Origin: Calliopsis andreniformis
Taxonomy: Eukaryota > Arthropoda > Insecta > Hymenoptera > Andrenidae
Direction of reading: 5' to 3'
Assembly (NCBI RefSeq): GCF_051401765.1
Contig: NW_027480429.1
Span: 14,760,157 to 14,824,156, forward strand
Length of the DNA: 64,000 bases
The notes beneath the pieces were generated by a model. It was not told where the DNA came from. It made no database searches and saw only the letters and a list, made by a program, of their open reading frames with translations. The position numbers and the translations under genes are program-made. Below are positions 48,622-60,750 of this stretch, piece after piece. The stretch's first letter is position 1. Every line of letters begins with the position of its first letter.

Positions 48622-49291
48622 AGGGCGTTGTTCCACCAGATCAAACAGTTAGGGCCTTAGAAGTCAACGCCAGAAGCATAAAATAGGATATAAATACAAC
48701 AGTTTGTCCATCGTAGAACAGGAATATTTGCAACCAGTGCGGAAGTTGTGGTCATTTCTGCGTTCCGGCCAACCTAGGCTTCACTCTAGGGCGTTGCTCC
48801 ACCAGATTCAACAGTTAGGGCCTTAGAAGTCAACGCCCGAAGCATAAAATACAAAATAAATGGAACCGTTTTTCCATTGTATAAAACGAATAATAGCAAT
48901 CAGTGTGAAAGTTATGGTCATTTCTACTTTCCGGGCAACCTAGGATTCACCCTAGGGCGTTGCTCCAACAGATTGAATATTTTGGGCCTTAGAAGGCAAT
49001 GCCCGAAGCATAAAATGCAATAAAAATACAACAGTTTTTCCATCGTCTAATAGGATTAATTGCCACCAGTTTGAAAGTGATGGTCATTTCTACGTTCCGG
49101 GCAACCTAGGCTTCACTCTAGGGCGTTGCTCCACTAGATCGAAAAGCTAGGGCCTTAGAAGTCAACGCCAGAAGCATAAAATACAATATAAATACAACAG
49201 TTTTTCCACCGTATAAAACGAATAATTGCAACCAGTATGAAACTTATGGTCATTACTACTTTCCGAGCAACCTAGGCTTCACCATAGGGCA
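48622..49291. repeat. duplicon E, copy 2
   Basis: Partner of 44641-45310 at 3981 bp. Single-base differences only, for example TTCCGGCCAACC and TCATTACTACTTTCC. Confidence 0.9.
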
Positions 49292-49728
49292 ATGCTCCAA
49301 CAGATTGAATAGTTTGGAACTTAGAAGTCAATGCCCGAAGCATAAAATGCAATAAAAATACAACAGTTTTTCCATCGTATAACAGGATTAATTGCAACCA
49401 GTTTGAAAGCGATGGTCATTTCTACGTTCCGGGCAACCTAGGCTTCACTCTAGGGCGGTGCTTCACCAAATCGAATAGCTAGGGCCTTAGAAGTCAATGC
49501 CCGAAGCATAAAATACAAAATAAATAGAACAGTTTTTCCACCGTATAAAACGAATAATTGCTACCAGTGTGAAAGTTATGGTCATTTCTACGTACCGGGC
49601 AACCTAGGCTACACTCTAGGGCGTTGCCCCACCAGATCGAATAGTTAGGGCCTTAGAAGTCAACGCCCGAAGCTTAAAATACAATATAAATAAAACTGTT
49701 TTTCCATCGTATAGAAGGAAAAATTGCT
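49292..49728. repeat. link, mostly shared with 58240-58528
   Basis: 49440-49728 follows 58240-58528 at 8800 bp: GGCGGTGCTTCACC, CCACCGTATAAAACG, GGCTACACTCTAGG, GTTGCCCCACC, GAAGCTTAAAATAC, AAAACTGTTTTTCC and GGAAAAATTGC. The first monomer is the ATAGTTTGGAAC type also seen near 29055. Confidence 0.87.
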
Positions 49729-52640
49729 ACCAGTGTGAAAGTTATGGTCATTTCTACTTTCCGGGAAACCTAGGCTTCACCCTAGGGCGTTAATCCACCA
49801 GATTGAATGGTTAGGACCTAAGAAGTCAACCCCACAAGCATAAAATACGATATAAATAAAGCAGCTTTTCCATCGTATAAAACGAATAATTGCAACCAGT
49901 GTGAAAGTAATGGTCATTTCTACGTTCCGGGCAACCTAGGTTTCACTCCAGGGCGCTGCTCCACCAGATCGAATAGTTATGTCCTAAGAAGTCAACGCCA
50001 GAAGCATAAAATATGATATAAATACAACAGCTTTTCCATCGTATAAAACGAATAATTGCAATAAGTGTGAAAGTAATGGTCATTTCTACGTTCCGAGCAA
50101 CCTAGGCGTCACTCTAGGGCGTTGCTCCACCAGATCGAATAGCTAGGGACTTATAATTCATCGCTAAAAGCATAAAATACAATTAAAATACAACAGTTTT
50201 TCCATCGTATAACAGGAATAATTGCAACCAGTGTGAAAGTTATGGACATTTTTACAATGCGGCCAACCTAGGCTCCACTCTAGGGCGTTGCTCCACCAGA
50301 TCGAATAGTTAGGCCCTCAGAAGTCAACAACAGAAGCATAAAATACAATAATGATGCAACAGTTTTTCCATCGTTTAACAGGAATAATTGCAACCAGTGT
50401 GAATGTACTGGTCATTTCTACGTTCCGGATAACCTAGGTTTCACTCTAGGGCGTTGCTCTACCAGATAGAAATAGCTAGGGACTTAGAAATCAACGCCAG
50501 AAGCATAAAATAGAATATAAATACAACAGTTTTTCCATCATATAAAACGAGTAATTGCAACCAGGATGTAAGTTATGGTCATTTCTACTTTCCGGCAACC
50601 TAGGCTGCACCCTAGGGCGTTGCTCCAACAGACTGAATGGCTAGGGCCTTAGAAGTCAATGCCCGAAGCATAAAATGCAAAAGAAGTAGAACAGTTTTTC
50701 CATCGTATAAAACGAATAATTGCTACCAGTGTGAAAGTTATGGTCATTTCTACTTTCCGGGAAACCTAGGCTTCACCCTAGGGCGTTGCTCCACCAGATC
50801 GAATAGTTATGTCCTAAGAAGTCAGCGCCAGAAGCATAAAATACGATATAAATACAACAGCTTTACCATCGTATAAAACGAATAATTGCAACCAGTGTGA
50901 AAGTAATGGTCATTTCTACGATCCGAGCAACCTATGCGTCACTCTAGGGCGTTGCTCCACCAGACCGAATAGCTAGGGACTTAGAATTCAACGCCATAAG
51001 AATAAAACACAATATAAGTACAACAGTTTTTCCATCGTATAAAATGAATAATTGCAACCAGTGTGAAAGTTATGGTCATTTCTACATTCCGAGCAACCTA
51101 GGCTTCACTCTAGGGCGCTGCTCCACCTGATCGAATAGTTAGCGCCTTAGAAGTCAACGCCAGAAGCTTAAAATACAATAAAGATGCAGCAGTTTTACCA
51201 CCGTATAGCAGGTATAATTTGCAACCAGTGTGATAGTAGTGGTCATTTCTACGTACCCGGCAACCTAGGTTTCACTCCAGGGCGTTGCTCCACCAGATCG
51301 AATAGCTACGGCCTAATAAGTCACCGCCAGAAGCATAATATACGATAAAGATGCAACAGCTTTTCCATCGTATAAAACGAATAATTGCAACAAGTGTGAA
51401 AGTTATGGTCATTTCTACATTCCGAGCAACCTAGGCCTCACTCGAGGGCGTGGCTCCACCTGATCGAATAGTTAGGGCCTTAGAAGTCAACGCCAGAAGC
51501 ATAAAATACAATAAAGATGCAACAGTTTTTCCATCGTATAGCAGGAATAATTTGCAACCAGTGTGATAGTAGTGGTCATTTCTACGTACCGGGCAACCCA
51601 GCTTTCACTCCAGGGCGTTGCTCCACCAGATCGAATAGTTAGGTCCTTAAAAGTCAACGCCAGAAGTATAAAATACGATATAAATACAACAGCTTTTCCA
51701 TCGTATAAAAGGAATAATTGCAAACAGTGTGAAAGTAATGGTCATTTCTACATTCCGGGCAACCTACGCTTCACTCTACGGCGTTGTTCCACCAGATAGA
51801 ATAGTTAGGGCCTAAGAAGTAAACACCAGAAGAATAAAATATACAATAAATACAACAGCCTTTACACCGTATAAAACGAATAATTGCAACCTGTGTGAAG
51901 GTTATGGTCATATCTACGTTCCGGGCAACCTACGCTTCACCCTAGGGCGTTGTTCCACCAGATCGAATAGTTAGGGCCTAAGAAGTCAACGCCAGAAGCA
52001 TAAAATACGATATAAATACAACAGCATTTCCATCGTATTAAATGAATAATGCAAACAGTGTGAAAGTAGTGGTCATTTCTGCGTTCCGAGCAACCTAGGC
52101 TTCACTCTAGGGCGGTGCTCCAACATATCGAATAGCTACGGCCTTAGAAGTCTACGACTGAAGCATAATATACAATAAAAATACAACAGTCTTTTCATCG
52201 TATAACAGGAATAATTGCAACAAGCGTGATAGTAATGATCATTTCGGCGTTTCGGGCATCCTAGACTTATCTCTGAGGCATTGCTCCACCAGATCGAATA
52301 GTTAGGGCCTAAGAAGTCAACGCCAGAAGCATAAAATACAATATAAATATAACAGTTTTTCCATCGTATAAAACGAATAATAGCAACCAGTGTGAAGGTT
52401 ATGGTCATTTCTACGTTCCGGGCAACCTAGACTTCACTGTAGGGCGTTGCTCCACCAGATCCAATAGTTAGGTCCTTAGAAGTCAACGCCAGAAGTAAAA
52501 AATACGATATAAATACAACAGCATTTCCATCGTATAAAACGAATAATAGCAACCAGTGTGAAAGTTATGGTCATTTCTACGTTCCGGGCAACCTAGGCTT
52601 CACTCTAGGGCGTAGCTCCACCAGATCAAACAGTTAGGGC
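49729..52640. repeat. large duplicon C, copy 1 (2.9 kb)
   Basis: Matches 59692-63101 with stepwise offsets: 9963 bp up to about 50915, 10129 bp up to about 51640, then 10461 bp. The steps are exactly one and two monomers. Markers include GGCGTTAATCC, ACTTATAATTCATCGC, ATAATGATGCAAC, CCGGATAACC, CTTTCCGGCAACC, GAAGTAGAACAG, GTCACCGCC, AATTTGCAACC and GAATAATGCAAACAG. Identity by reading is very high outside the steps. Confidence 0.93.
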
Positions 52641-53370
52641 CTCAGAAGTCAACGCCAGATGCATAAAATAGAATAAAGATGCAACAGTTTTTCCATCGTA
52701 TAACAGGAATAATTGCAACCAGTTTGAAAGTGATGGTCATTTCTACGTTCCGGGCAACCTAGGCTTCACTCTAGGGCGTTGCTCCACCAGATCGGATAGA
52801 TAAGGCCTTAGCAGTCAACGCCGGAAGCATAAAATACGATATAAATACAGCAGCTTTTCCATCGTATAAAACGAATAATTGCAACCAGCGTGATAGTTAT
52901 GCTCATTTCTACGTAACGGGCAACCTAGGCATCACCCTAGGGCGTTGCTCCAACAGATTGAATAGTTAGGGCCTTAAAAGTCAATGCCCGAAGCATAAAA
53001 TGCAATAAAAATACAACAGTTTTTCCAACGTATAACAGGAATAATTGCAACCAGTGTGAAAGTAATGGTCATTTCTACGTTCCCGGCAACGTAGGTTTCA
53101 CTCTAGGGCGTTGATCCACCAGAGGGAATAGTTAGGGCCTAAGAAGTCAACGCCAGAAGCATAAAATACAATATAAATGTAAGAGTTTTTCCATTGTATA
53201 AAACGAATAATAGCAACCAGTGTGAAAGTTATTGTCATTTCTACGTTCCGGGCAACCTAGGCTTCACTCTAGGGTGTTGTTCCACCAGATCAAACAGGTA
53301 GGGCCATAGAAGTCAACGCCCGAAGCATAAAATACAATATAAATACAACAGTTTTTCCATCGTATAAAAC
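52641..53370. repeat. mosaic with a distant 10-mer HOR fragment
   Basis: 52840-53010 follows 2882-3052 (ATACAGCAGC, GTGATAGTTATGC, GGCATCACCC, TTAAAAGTCAATGCCC) about 50 kb away. The rest matches 44080-44130 (CCGGCAACGTAGG) and 43740-43850 (GTTATTGTC). Confidence 0.8.
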
Positions 53371-53560
53371 GAATAATTGCAATCCGTATGAAACTTATGG
53401 TCATTTCTACGTTCCGGGCAACCTAGGCTTCACTGTATGGCGTTCTTCCACCACGTCGAATAGCTATGGCCTCAGAAGTCAACGCCTGAAGTATAAAATA
53501 CAATAAAAATACAACAGTCTTTCCACCCTATAACAGGAATAATTGCAACCCGTGTGAAAG
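53371..53560. repeat. 9-monomer-spaced segment, copy 1
   Basis: CACTGTATGGCGTTCTTCC lies here and at 54922; the TGTATGG spacing is 1494 bp (9 x 166). Flanks GCTATGGCCTCAG, CCTGAAGTATAAAATAC, TCTTTCCACCC and GCAACCCGTG match. Confidence 0.88.
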
Positions 53561-54864
53561 TAATGGTCATTTCCATGTTACGGGCAACCTAGGCTTCAAT
53601 CTAGAGCGTTGCTCCACCAGATCGAATAGTTAGGGCCTTAGAAATCAACGCCAGAAGCATAAAATACAATAAAGATGCAACAGTTTTTCCATCGTATAAC
53701 AGGAATAACTGCAAACAGAATGAAAGTACTGGTCATTTCTACGTTCCGGGTAACCTAGGTTTCACTCTAGGGCGTTGCTCCACCAGATCGTATAGCTAGG
53801 GACTTAGAATTCAACGCCATAAGAATAAAATACAATATAAGTACAACAGTTTTTCCATCGTATAAAATGAATAATTGCAACCAGTGTGAAAGTTATGGTC
53901 ATTTCTACATTCCGAGAAACCTAGGCTTCACTCTAGGGCGTTGCTCCACCAGATCGAATAGTTAGGGCCTTAGAAGTCCACGCCAGAAGCATAAAATACG
54001 ATAAAGATGCAAAAGTTTTTCCATCGTATAAAACGAATAATTGCAACCAGTGTGAAATTTATGGTCATTCCTACATTCCGAGCAACCTAGACTTCACTCT
54101 AGAACGTTGCTCCACCAGATCGAATAGCTAGGGACTTATAATTCATCGCTAAAAGCATAAAATACAATTAAAATACAACAGTTTTTCCATCGTATAACAG
54201 GAATAATTGCAACCGGTGTGAAAGTAATGGTCATTTCTACGTTCCGAGCAACCTAGGCGTCACTCTAGGCCGTTGCTCCACCAGATCGAATAGCTAGGGA
54301 CTTATAATTCATCGCTAAATGCATAAAATACAATTAAAATACAACAGTTTTTCCATCGTATAACAGGAATAATTGCAACCAGTGTGAAAGTTATGGTCAT
54401 TTCTACGTTCCGGGCAACCTAGGCTTCACTCTAGGGCGTTGCTCCACCAGATCAATCAGTTAGGGCCTTAGACGGCAACGCCCGAAGCATAAAATGCAAA
54501 ATAAATAGAACAGTTTTTCCATTGTATAAAACGAATAATAGCAACCAGTGTGAAAGTTATTGTCATTTCTACGTTCCGGGCAACCTAGGCTTCACTCTAG
54601 GGCGTTGTTCCACCAGATCAAACGGTTAGGGCCATAGAAGTCAACGCCCGAAGCATAAAACACAAAATAAATAGAACGGTTTTTCCATTGTATAAAACGA
54701 ATAATTGCTACCAGTGTAAAAGTTATGGTCATTTCTACGTTCCGGGCAACCTACTCTTCACCCTAGGGCGTTGTTCCACCAGATCGAATAGTTAGGGCCT
54801 AAGAAGTGAACGCCAGAAGCATAAAATACAATATAAATACAACAGTTTTTCCATCGTATAAAAC
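53561..54864. repeat. mosaic monomers with a tandem pair and a 10-mer fragment
   Basis: 53957-54090 follows 2680-2815 of the 10-mer HOR (GTCCACGCC, GTGAAATTTATGG, CATTCCTACATTCC). 54112-54445 holds two adjacent ACTTATAATTCATCGC / CAATTAAAATACAAC monomers. 54540-54730 is the GTTATTGTC / AACGG pair. Confidence 0.8.
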
Positions 54865-55054
54865 GAATAATTGCAACCAGTATGAAACTTATGGTCATTT
54901 CTACGTTCCGGGCAACCTAGGCTTCACTGTATGGCGTTCTTCCACCACATCGAATAGCTATGGCCTCAGAAGTCAACGCCTGAAGTATAAAATACAATAA
55001 AAATACAACAGTCTTTCCACCCTATAACAGGAATAATTGCAACCCGTGTGAAAG
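54865..55054. repeat. 9-monomer-spaced segment, copy 2
   Basis: Partner of 53371-53560 at 1494 bp. Confidence 0.88.
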
Positions 55055-55519
55055 TGATGGTCATTTCTACGTTCCAGGCAACCTAGGCTTCACTCTAGGG
55101 CGTTGTTCCACAAAATCGAATAGTTAGGGCCTAAGAAGGCAACGCCCGAAGCATAAAATGATATATAAATAGAACAGTTTTTCCATCGTATAAAACGAAT
55201 AATTGCTACCAGTGTGAAAGTTATGGTCATTTCTACTTTCCGGGCAACCTAGGCTTCACCCTAGGGCGTTGTTCCACCAGATCGAACAGTTAGGACCTAA
55301 GAAGTCAACGCCAGAAGCATAAAATACAATATAAATATAACAGTTTTTCTATCGAATAAAACGAATGATAGCAACCAGTGCGAAAGTTATGGTCACCTCT
55401 ACGTTCCGGGCAACCTAGAATTCACTCTGGGGCGTTGCTGCACCAGATCGAATAGTTAGGGCCTTAGAAGTCAGCGCCCGAAGCATAAAATACAGAATAA
55501 ATAAAACACATTTTCCATC
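55055..55519. repeat. mosaic monomers
   Basis: 55085-55200 is the CCACAAAATCG / AAGAAGGCAACGCCC monomer of the 6-mer block. The following monomers carry TCTATCGAATAAAACG and ACAGAATAAATAAAACAC, as near 17640. Confidence 0.78.
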
Positions 55520-56620
55520 GTATAAAACGAATGATAGCAACCAGTGTAAATGTCATGGTCATTTCTACGTTCCGGGCAACCTAGGCTTCACCCTAGGGCG
55601 TTGTTCCACCAGATGGAATAGTTAGGGCCTAAGAAGTCAACGCCAGAAGCATAAAACACAATAAAGATGCAAAAGCTTTTCCATCGTATAGCAGGAATAA
55701 CTGTAAACAGTGTGAAGGTAATGGTATGTTCTACGTTCCGGGCAACCTATGCTTCACTCTAGGGCGGTGCTCTACCAGATTAAATAGTTAATGCCTAAGA
55801 AGTCAACGCCAGATGCATAAAACACAATATAAATACAACAGCTTTTCCATCGTATATAATGTATATTTGCAAACAGTGTGAAAGTATTGGTCATTTCCAT
55901 GTTCCGGGCAACCTAGGCTTCACCCTTGGGCGTTGTTCCACCAGATCGAATAGTTAGGGCCTAAGAAGTCAACGCCAGAAGAATAAAATACAATATAAGT
56001 ACAACAGTTTTTCCATCGTATAAAGTGAATAATTGCAAACATTGTGAAAGTAATGGTCATTTCTACGTTCCGGGCAACCTAGGCGTCACTCTAGGGCGTT
56101 GTTCCACCAGATCAAACAGTTAGGGCCTAAGAAGTCAACGCCAGAAGCATAAAATACAATATAAATATAACAGTTTTTCTATCGTATAAAAAGAATGATA
56201 GCAACCAGTGTAAAAGTCATGGTTATTTCTATGTTCCGGGCAACCTAGGCTTCACCCTAGGGCGTTGTTCCACCAGATGGAATAGTTAGGGCCTAAGAAG
56301 TCAACGCCAGAAGCATAAAATACGATATAAATACAACAGCTTTTCCATCGTATAAGACGAATAATTGCAACCAGTGTGAATGTACTGGTCATTTCTACGT
56401 TCCGGGCAACCTAGGCTTCACTCTAGGGCGTTGCTCCACCAGATCGAGTAGTTAGGGCCTTAGAAGTCAACGCCAGAAGCATAAAATACAATAAAGATGC
56501 AAAAGCTTTTCCATCGTATAACAGGAATAACTGTAAACAGTGTGAAAGTAATGGTCATTTCTACGTTCCAGGCAACCGAGGCTTCACTCTAGGTCGTTGT
56601 TCCACCAGATCGAATAGTTA
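55520..56620. repeat. modules M1 and M2, rearranged copy
   Basis: M1 starts (GATGATAGC, GTAAATGTCATGG, GATGCAAAAGC) and runs into M2 (GGTATGTTC 55723, ATATAATGTATAT 55852, AAAGTGAATAATTGC). M1 material then resumes at 56180-56580 (AAAGTCATGG, TATAAGACG, GAATGTACTGG, CTGTAAACAG). Here the TACGTTCCGGGC box is intact, unlike the 1 bp short copies at 16723 and 47770. Confidence 0.85.
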
Positions 56621-57700
56621 GGGCCTAAGAAGTCAACGCCAGAAGAATAAATCACAATATATGTACAACAGTTTTTCCATCGTATAGAATGAATAATTGC
56701 TAACATTGTGAAAGTTATGGTCATTTCTACGTTCCGGGCAACCTAGGTTTCACTCGAGGGCGTCGCTCCAATAGGTCGAGTAGCTAGGGACTTAGAATTC
56801 AACGCCAGAAGGATGAAATACAATATATGTACAACAGCTTTTTCATCGTATAAAATGTATAATTGCAAACATTGTGAAAGTTATGGTCATTTCTACTTTC
56901 CGGGCAGCCTAGGCTTGACCATAGGGCGCTGCTCCAACAGATTGAATAGTTAGGGCCTTAGAACTCAATGCCCGAAGCATAAAATGCAATAAAAGTACAA
57001 CAGTTCTTCCACCATATAACAGGAATAATTGCAACCAGTTTGAATGTGATAGTCATTTCTACGTTCCGGGCAACTTAGGCTTCACTCTAGGGCGTTGCTG
57101 CACCAGATCGAATAGCTAGGACCTTAGAGGTCAACGCCCGAAGCATAAAATACAAAATAAATGGAACATTTTTTCCATCGTATAAAACGAATAATTGCTA
57201 CCAGTGTGAAAGATATGGTCATTTCTACGTTCCGGGCAACCTAGGCTTCACCCTAGGGCGCTGCTCCAACAGGTTGATTAGTTAGGGCCTTAGAAGTCAA
57301 TGCCCGAAGCATAAAATGCAATAAAAATACAACAGCTTTTCCATCGTGTAGCAGGAATACTTTGCAACCAGTGTGATAGTAGTGGTCATTTCTACGTTCC
57401 GGGCAACCTAGGTTTCACTCCAGGGCGTTGCTCCACCAGGTCGAATAGTTACGGCCTAAGAAGTCAACGCCAGAAGCATAAAATACTATAAAGATGCAAC
57501 AGTTTTTCCATCGTATAAAACGAATACTTGCCACCAGTGTGAAAGTTATGTTCATTTCCACGTTCCACGCAACCTGGGCTTTACTCTAGCGCGTTGTTCC
57601 ACCAGATGGAATAGTTAGGGCCTAAGAAGTGAACGCCAGAAGCATAAAATACAATATAAATACAACAGTTTTTCCATCGTATAAAACGAATAATTGCAAC
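56621..57700. repeat. heterogeneous monomers
   Basis: About 6.5 monomers: CACTCGAGGGCGTCGC, TATATGTACAAC, CTTGACCATAGGGCGC, CAGTTCTTCCACC (relative of 6370-6410), AATACTTTGCAACC and CAATACTTGCCACC variants. The dyad at about 57565 (CTGGG/TCTAG) is imperfect. Confidence 0.75.
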
Positions 57701-58740
57701 CACTATGAAACTTATGGTCATTTCTACGTACCGGGCAACCTAGGCTTCACTCGAGGGCGGTGCTTCACCAAATCGAATAGCTAGGGCCTTAGAAGTCAAT
57801 GCCCGAAGCATAAAATACAAAATAAATAGAACAGTTTTTCCATCGTATAAAACGAATAATTGCTACCAGTGTGAAAGTTATGGTCATTTCTACTTTCCGG
57901 GCAACCTAGGTTTCACTCTAAGGCGTTGCTCCACCAGATCGAATAGTTAGGGCCTTAGAAGTCAACGCCCGAAGCATAAAATATAAAATAAATAGAACAG
58001 TTTTTCCATCCTATAAAACGAATAATTGCTACCAGCGTGAAAGTTATGGTCATTTCTACTTTCCGGGCAACCCAGACTGCACCCTAGGGCGTTGTTCCAC
58101 CAGATGGAACAGTTAGAGCCTAAGAAGTCAACGCCACAAGCATAAAAAACGATATAAATACAACAGCTTTTCCATCGTATAAAACGAATAATTGCAACCA
58201 GTGTGGAAGTTATGGTCATTTCTACGTTCCGGGCAACCTAGGCTTCACTCCAGGGCGGTGCTTCACCAAATCGAATAGCTAGGGCCTTAGAAGTCAATGC
58301 CCGAAGCATAAAATACAAAATAAATAGAACAGTTTTTCCACCGTATAAAACGAATAATTGCTACCAGTGTGAAAGTTATGGTCATTTCTACGTACCGGGC
58401 AACCTAGGCTACACTCTAGGGCGTTGCCCCACCAGATCGAATAGTTAGGGCCTTAGAAGTCAACGCCCGAAGCTTAAAATACAATATAAAGAAAACTGTT
58501 TTTCCATCGTATAAAAGGAAAAATTGCTACCAGTGTGAAAGTTATGGTCATTTCTACGTTCCGCGCAATCGGGGCTTTACCCGAGGGCGTTGTTCCACCA
58601 GATGGAATAGTTAGGGCCTAAGAAGTCAACGCCAGAAGCATAAAAAACGATATAAATACAACAGCTTTTCCATCGTATAAAACGAATAATTGCAACCAGT
58701 GTGGAAGTTATGGTCATTTCTACGTTCCGGGCAACCTAGG
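57701..58740. repeat. 3-monomer-spaced repeats and shared link
   Basis: CATAAAAAACGATATAAATAC with GTGTGGAAGTTATGG recurs 498 bp apart (GAT at 58151 and 58649). The GGCGGTGCTTCACC monomer is at 57748 and 58253. 58240-58528 matches 49440-49728. Confidence 0.82.
58569..58584. repeat. register-shifted junction dyad (TCGGG/CCCGA)
   Basis: The left arm reads TCGGG (58569-58573) and the right arm CCCGA (58580-58584), perfectly complementary around GCTTTA. Both arms deviate from the CTAGG/YCTAG consensus and pairing is kept in a register shifted by one base. Confidence 0.55.
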
Positions 58741-59364
58741 TTTCACTCTAGGGCGGTGCTCCACCAAATCGAATAGCTAGGGCCTTAGAAGTCAACGCCA
58801 GAAGCATAAAATACAATAAAGATGCAACAGTTTTTCCATCGTATAACAGGAATAATTGCAACCGGTGTGAAAGTAATGGTCACTTCTACGTACCGGGCAA
58901 CCTAGGTTTCACTCCAGGGCGTTGCTCCACCAGATCGAATAGTTAGGTCCTAAGAAGTCAACGCCATAAGAATAAAATACAATATAAATATAACAGCTTT
59001 TCCATCGTATTAAACGAATAATAGCAACCAGATGTCTAGGTTATGGTCACTTCAACGTTCCTGGCAATCTAGGCTTCACTCTAGGGCGTTGCTCCACCAG
59101 ATGGAATAGTTAGGGCCTTAGAAATCAACGCCAGCAGCATAAAATACAATTAAAATACAACAGATTTTCCATCGTATAACAGGAATAATTGCAACCGGTG
59201 TGAAAGTAATGGTCATTTCTACGTTCCGGGCAACCTAGGCTTCACCCTAGGGCGTTGCTCCAACGGATTGAATAGCTAGGGCCTTCAAAGTCAATGCCCG
59301 AAGCATAGAATGCAATAAAAATACAACAGTTTTTCCATCGTATAACAGGAATAATTGCAACCAG
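58741..59364. repeat. heterogeneous monomers
   Basis: Nearly four monomers: GCTCCACCAAATCG, CAACCGGTGTG, AACCAGATGTCTAGG (unusual variant near 59027-59041), CAGCAGCATAAAA and GGCCTTCAAAGTC. Only satellite is seen. Confidence 0.75.
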
Positions 59365-60750
59365 TGTGAATGTACTGGTCATTTCTACGTTCCGGATAAC
59401 CTAGGTTTTACTCTAGGGCGTTGCTCTACCAGATCGAAATAGCTAGGGACTTAGAAATCAACGCCAGAAGCATAAAATACAATATAAATACAACAGTTTT
59501 TCCATCATATAAAACGAGTAATTGCAACCAGGATGAAAGTTATGGTCATTTCTACTTTCCGGCAACCTAGGCTGCACCCTAGGGCGTTTCTCCAACAGAC
59601 TGAATGGCTAGGGCCTTAGAAGTCAATGCCCGAAGCATAAAATGCAAAAGAAGTAGAACAGTTTTTCCATCGTATAAAACGAATAATTGCTACCAGTGTG
59701 AAAGTTATGGTCATTTCTACTTTCCGGGAAACCTAGGCTTCACCCTAGGGCGTTAATCCACCAGATAGAATGGTTAGGACCTAAGAAGTCAACCCCACAA
59801 GCATAAAATACGATATAAATAAAGCAGCTTTTCCATCGTATAAAACGAATAATTGCAACCAGTGTGAAAGTAATGGTCATTTCTACGTTCCGGGCAACCT
59901 AGGTTTCACTCCAGGGCGCTGCTCCACCAGATCGAATAGTTATGTCCTAAGAAGTCAACGCCAGAAGCATAAAATACGATATAAATACAACAGCTTTTCC
60001 ATCGTATAAAACGAATAATTGCAATAAGTGTGAAAGTAATGGTCATTTCTACGTTCCGAGCAACCTAGGCGTCACTCTAGGGCGTTGCTCCACCAGATCG
60101 AATAGCTAGGGACTTATAATTCATCGCTAAAAGCATAAAATACAATTAAAATACAACAGTTTTTCCATCGTATAACAGGAATAATTGCAACCAGTGTGAA
60201 AGTTATGGACATTTTTACATTGCGGCCAACCTAGGCTCCACTCTAGGGCGTTGCTCCACCAGATCGAATAGTTAGGGCCTCAGAAGTCAACAACAGAAGC
60301 ATAAAATACAATAATGATGCAACAGTTTTTCCATCGTTTAACAGGAATAATTGCAACCAGTGTGAATGTACTGGTCATTTCTACGTTCCGGATAACCTAG
60401 GTTTCACTCTAGGGCGTTGCTCTACCAGATCGAAATAGCTAGGGACTTAGAAATCAACGCCAGAAGCATAAAATACAATATAAATACAACAGTTTTTCCA
60501 TCATATAAAACGAGTAATTGCAACCAGGATGAAAGTTATGGTCATTTCTACTTTCCGGCAACCTAGGCTGCACCCTAGGGCGTTGCTCGAACAGACTGAA
60601 TGGCTAGGGCCTTAGAAGTCAATGCCCGAAGCATAAAATGCAAAAGAAGTAGAACAGTTTTTCCATCGTATAAAACGAATAATTGCTACCAGTGTGAAAG
60701 TTATGGTCATTTCTACTTTCCGGGAAACCTAGGCTTCACCCTAGGGCGTT
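59365..60750. repeat. 6-mer tandem inside duplicon C, 996 bp, 1.4 copies
   Basis: GAATGTACTGG with CCGGATAACC lies at about 59368 and 60364, a 996 bp spacing. The second copy follows the first through CAGGATGAAAG and CTTTCCGGCAACC, then diverges where GGCGTTAATCC is replaced by GGCGTTGCTCC (59753 versus 60749). In copy 1 of duplicon C (about 50400-50790) this block is present only once. Confidence 0.88.

Noticed and set aside
51761..51785. CTACG...CTACG double change as compensatory dyad variant
   Set aside because: Both arms changed in the same direct sense and are not complementary, so this is a counterexample to the hairpin idea, also present at 62219.
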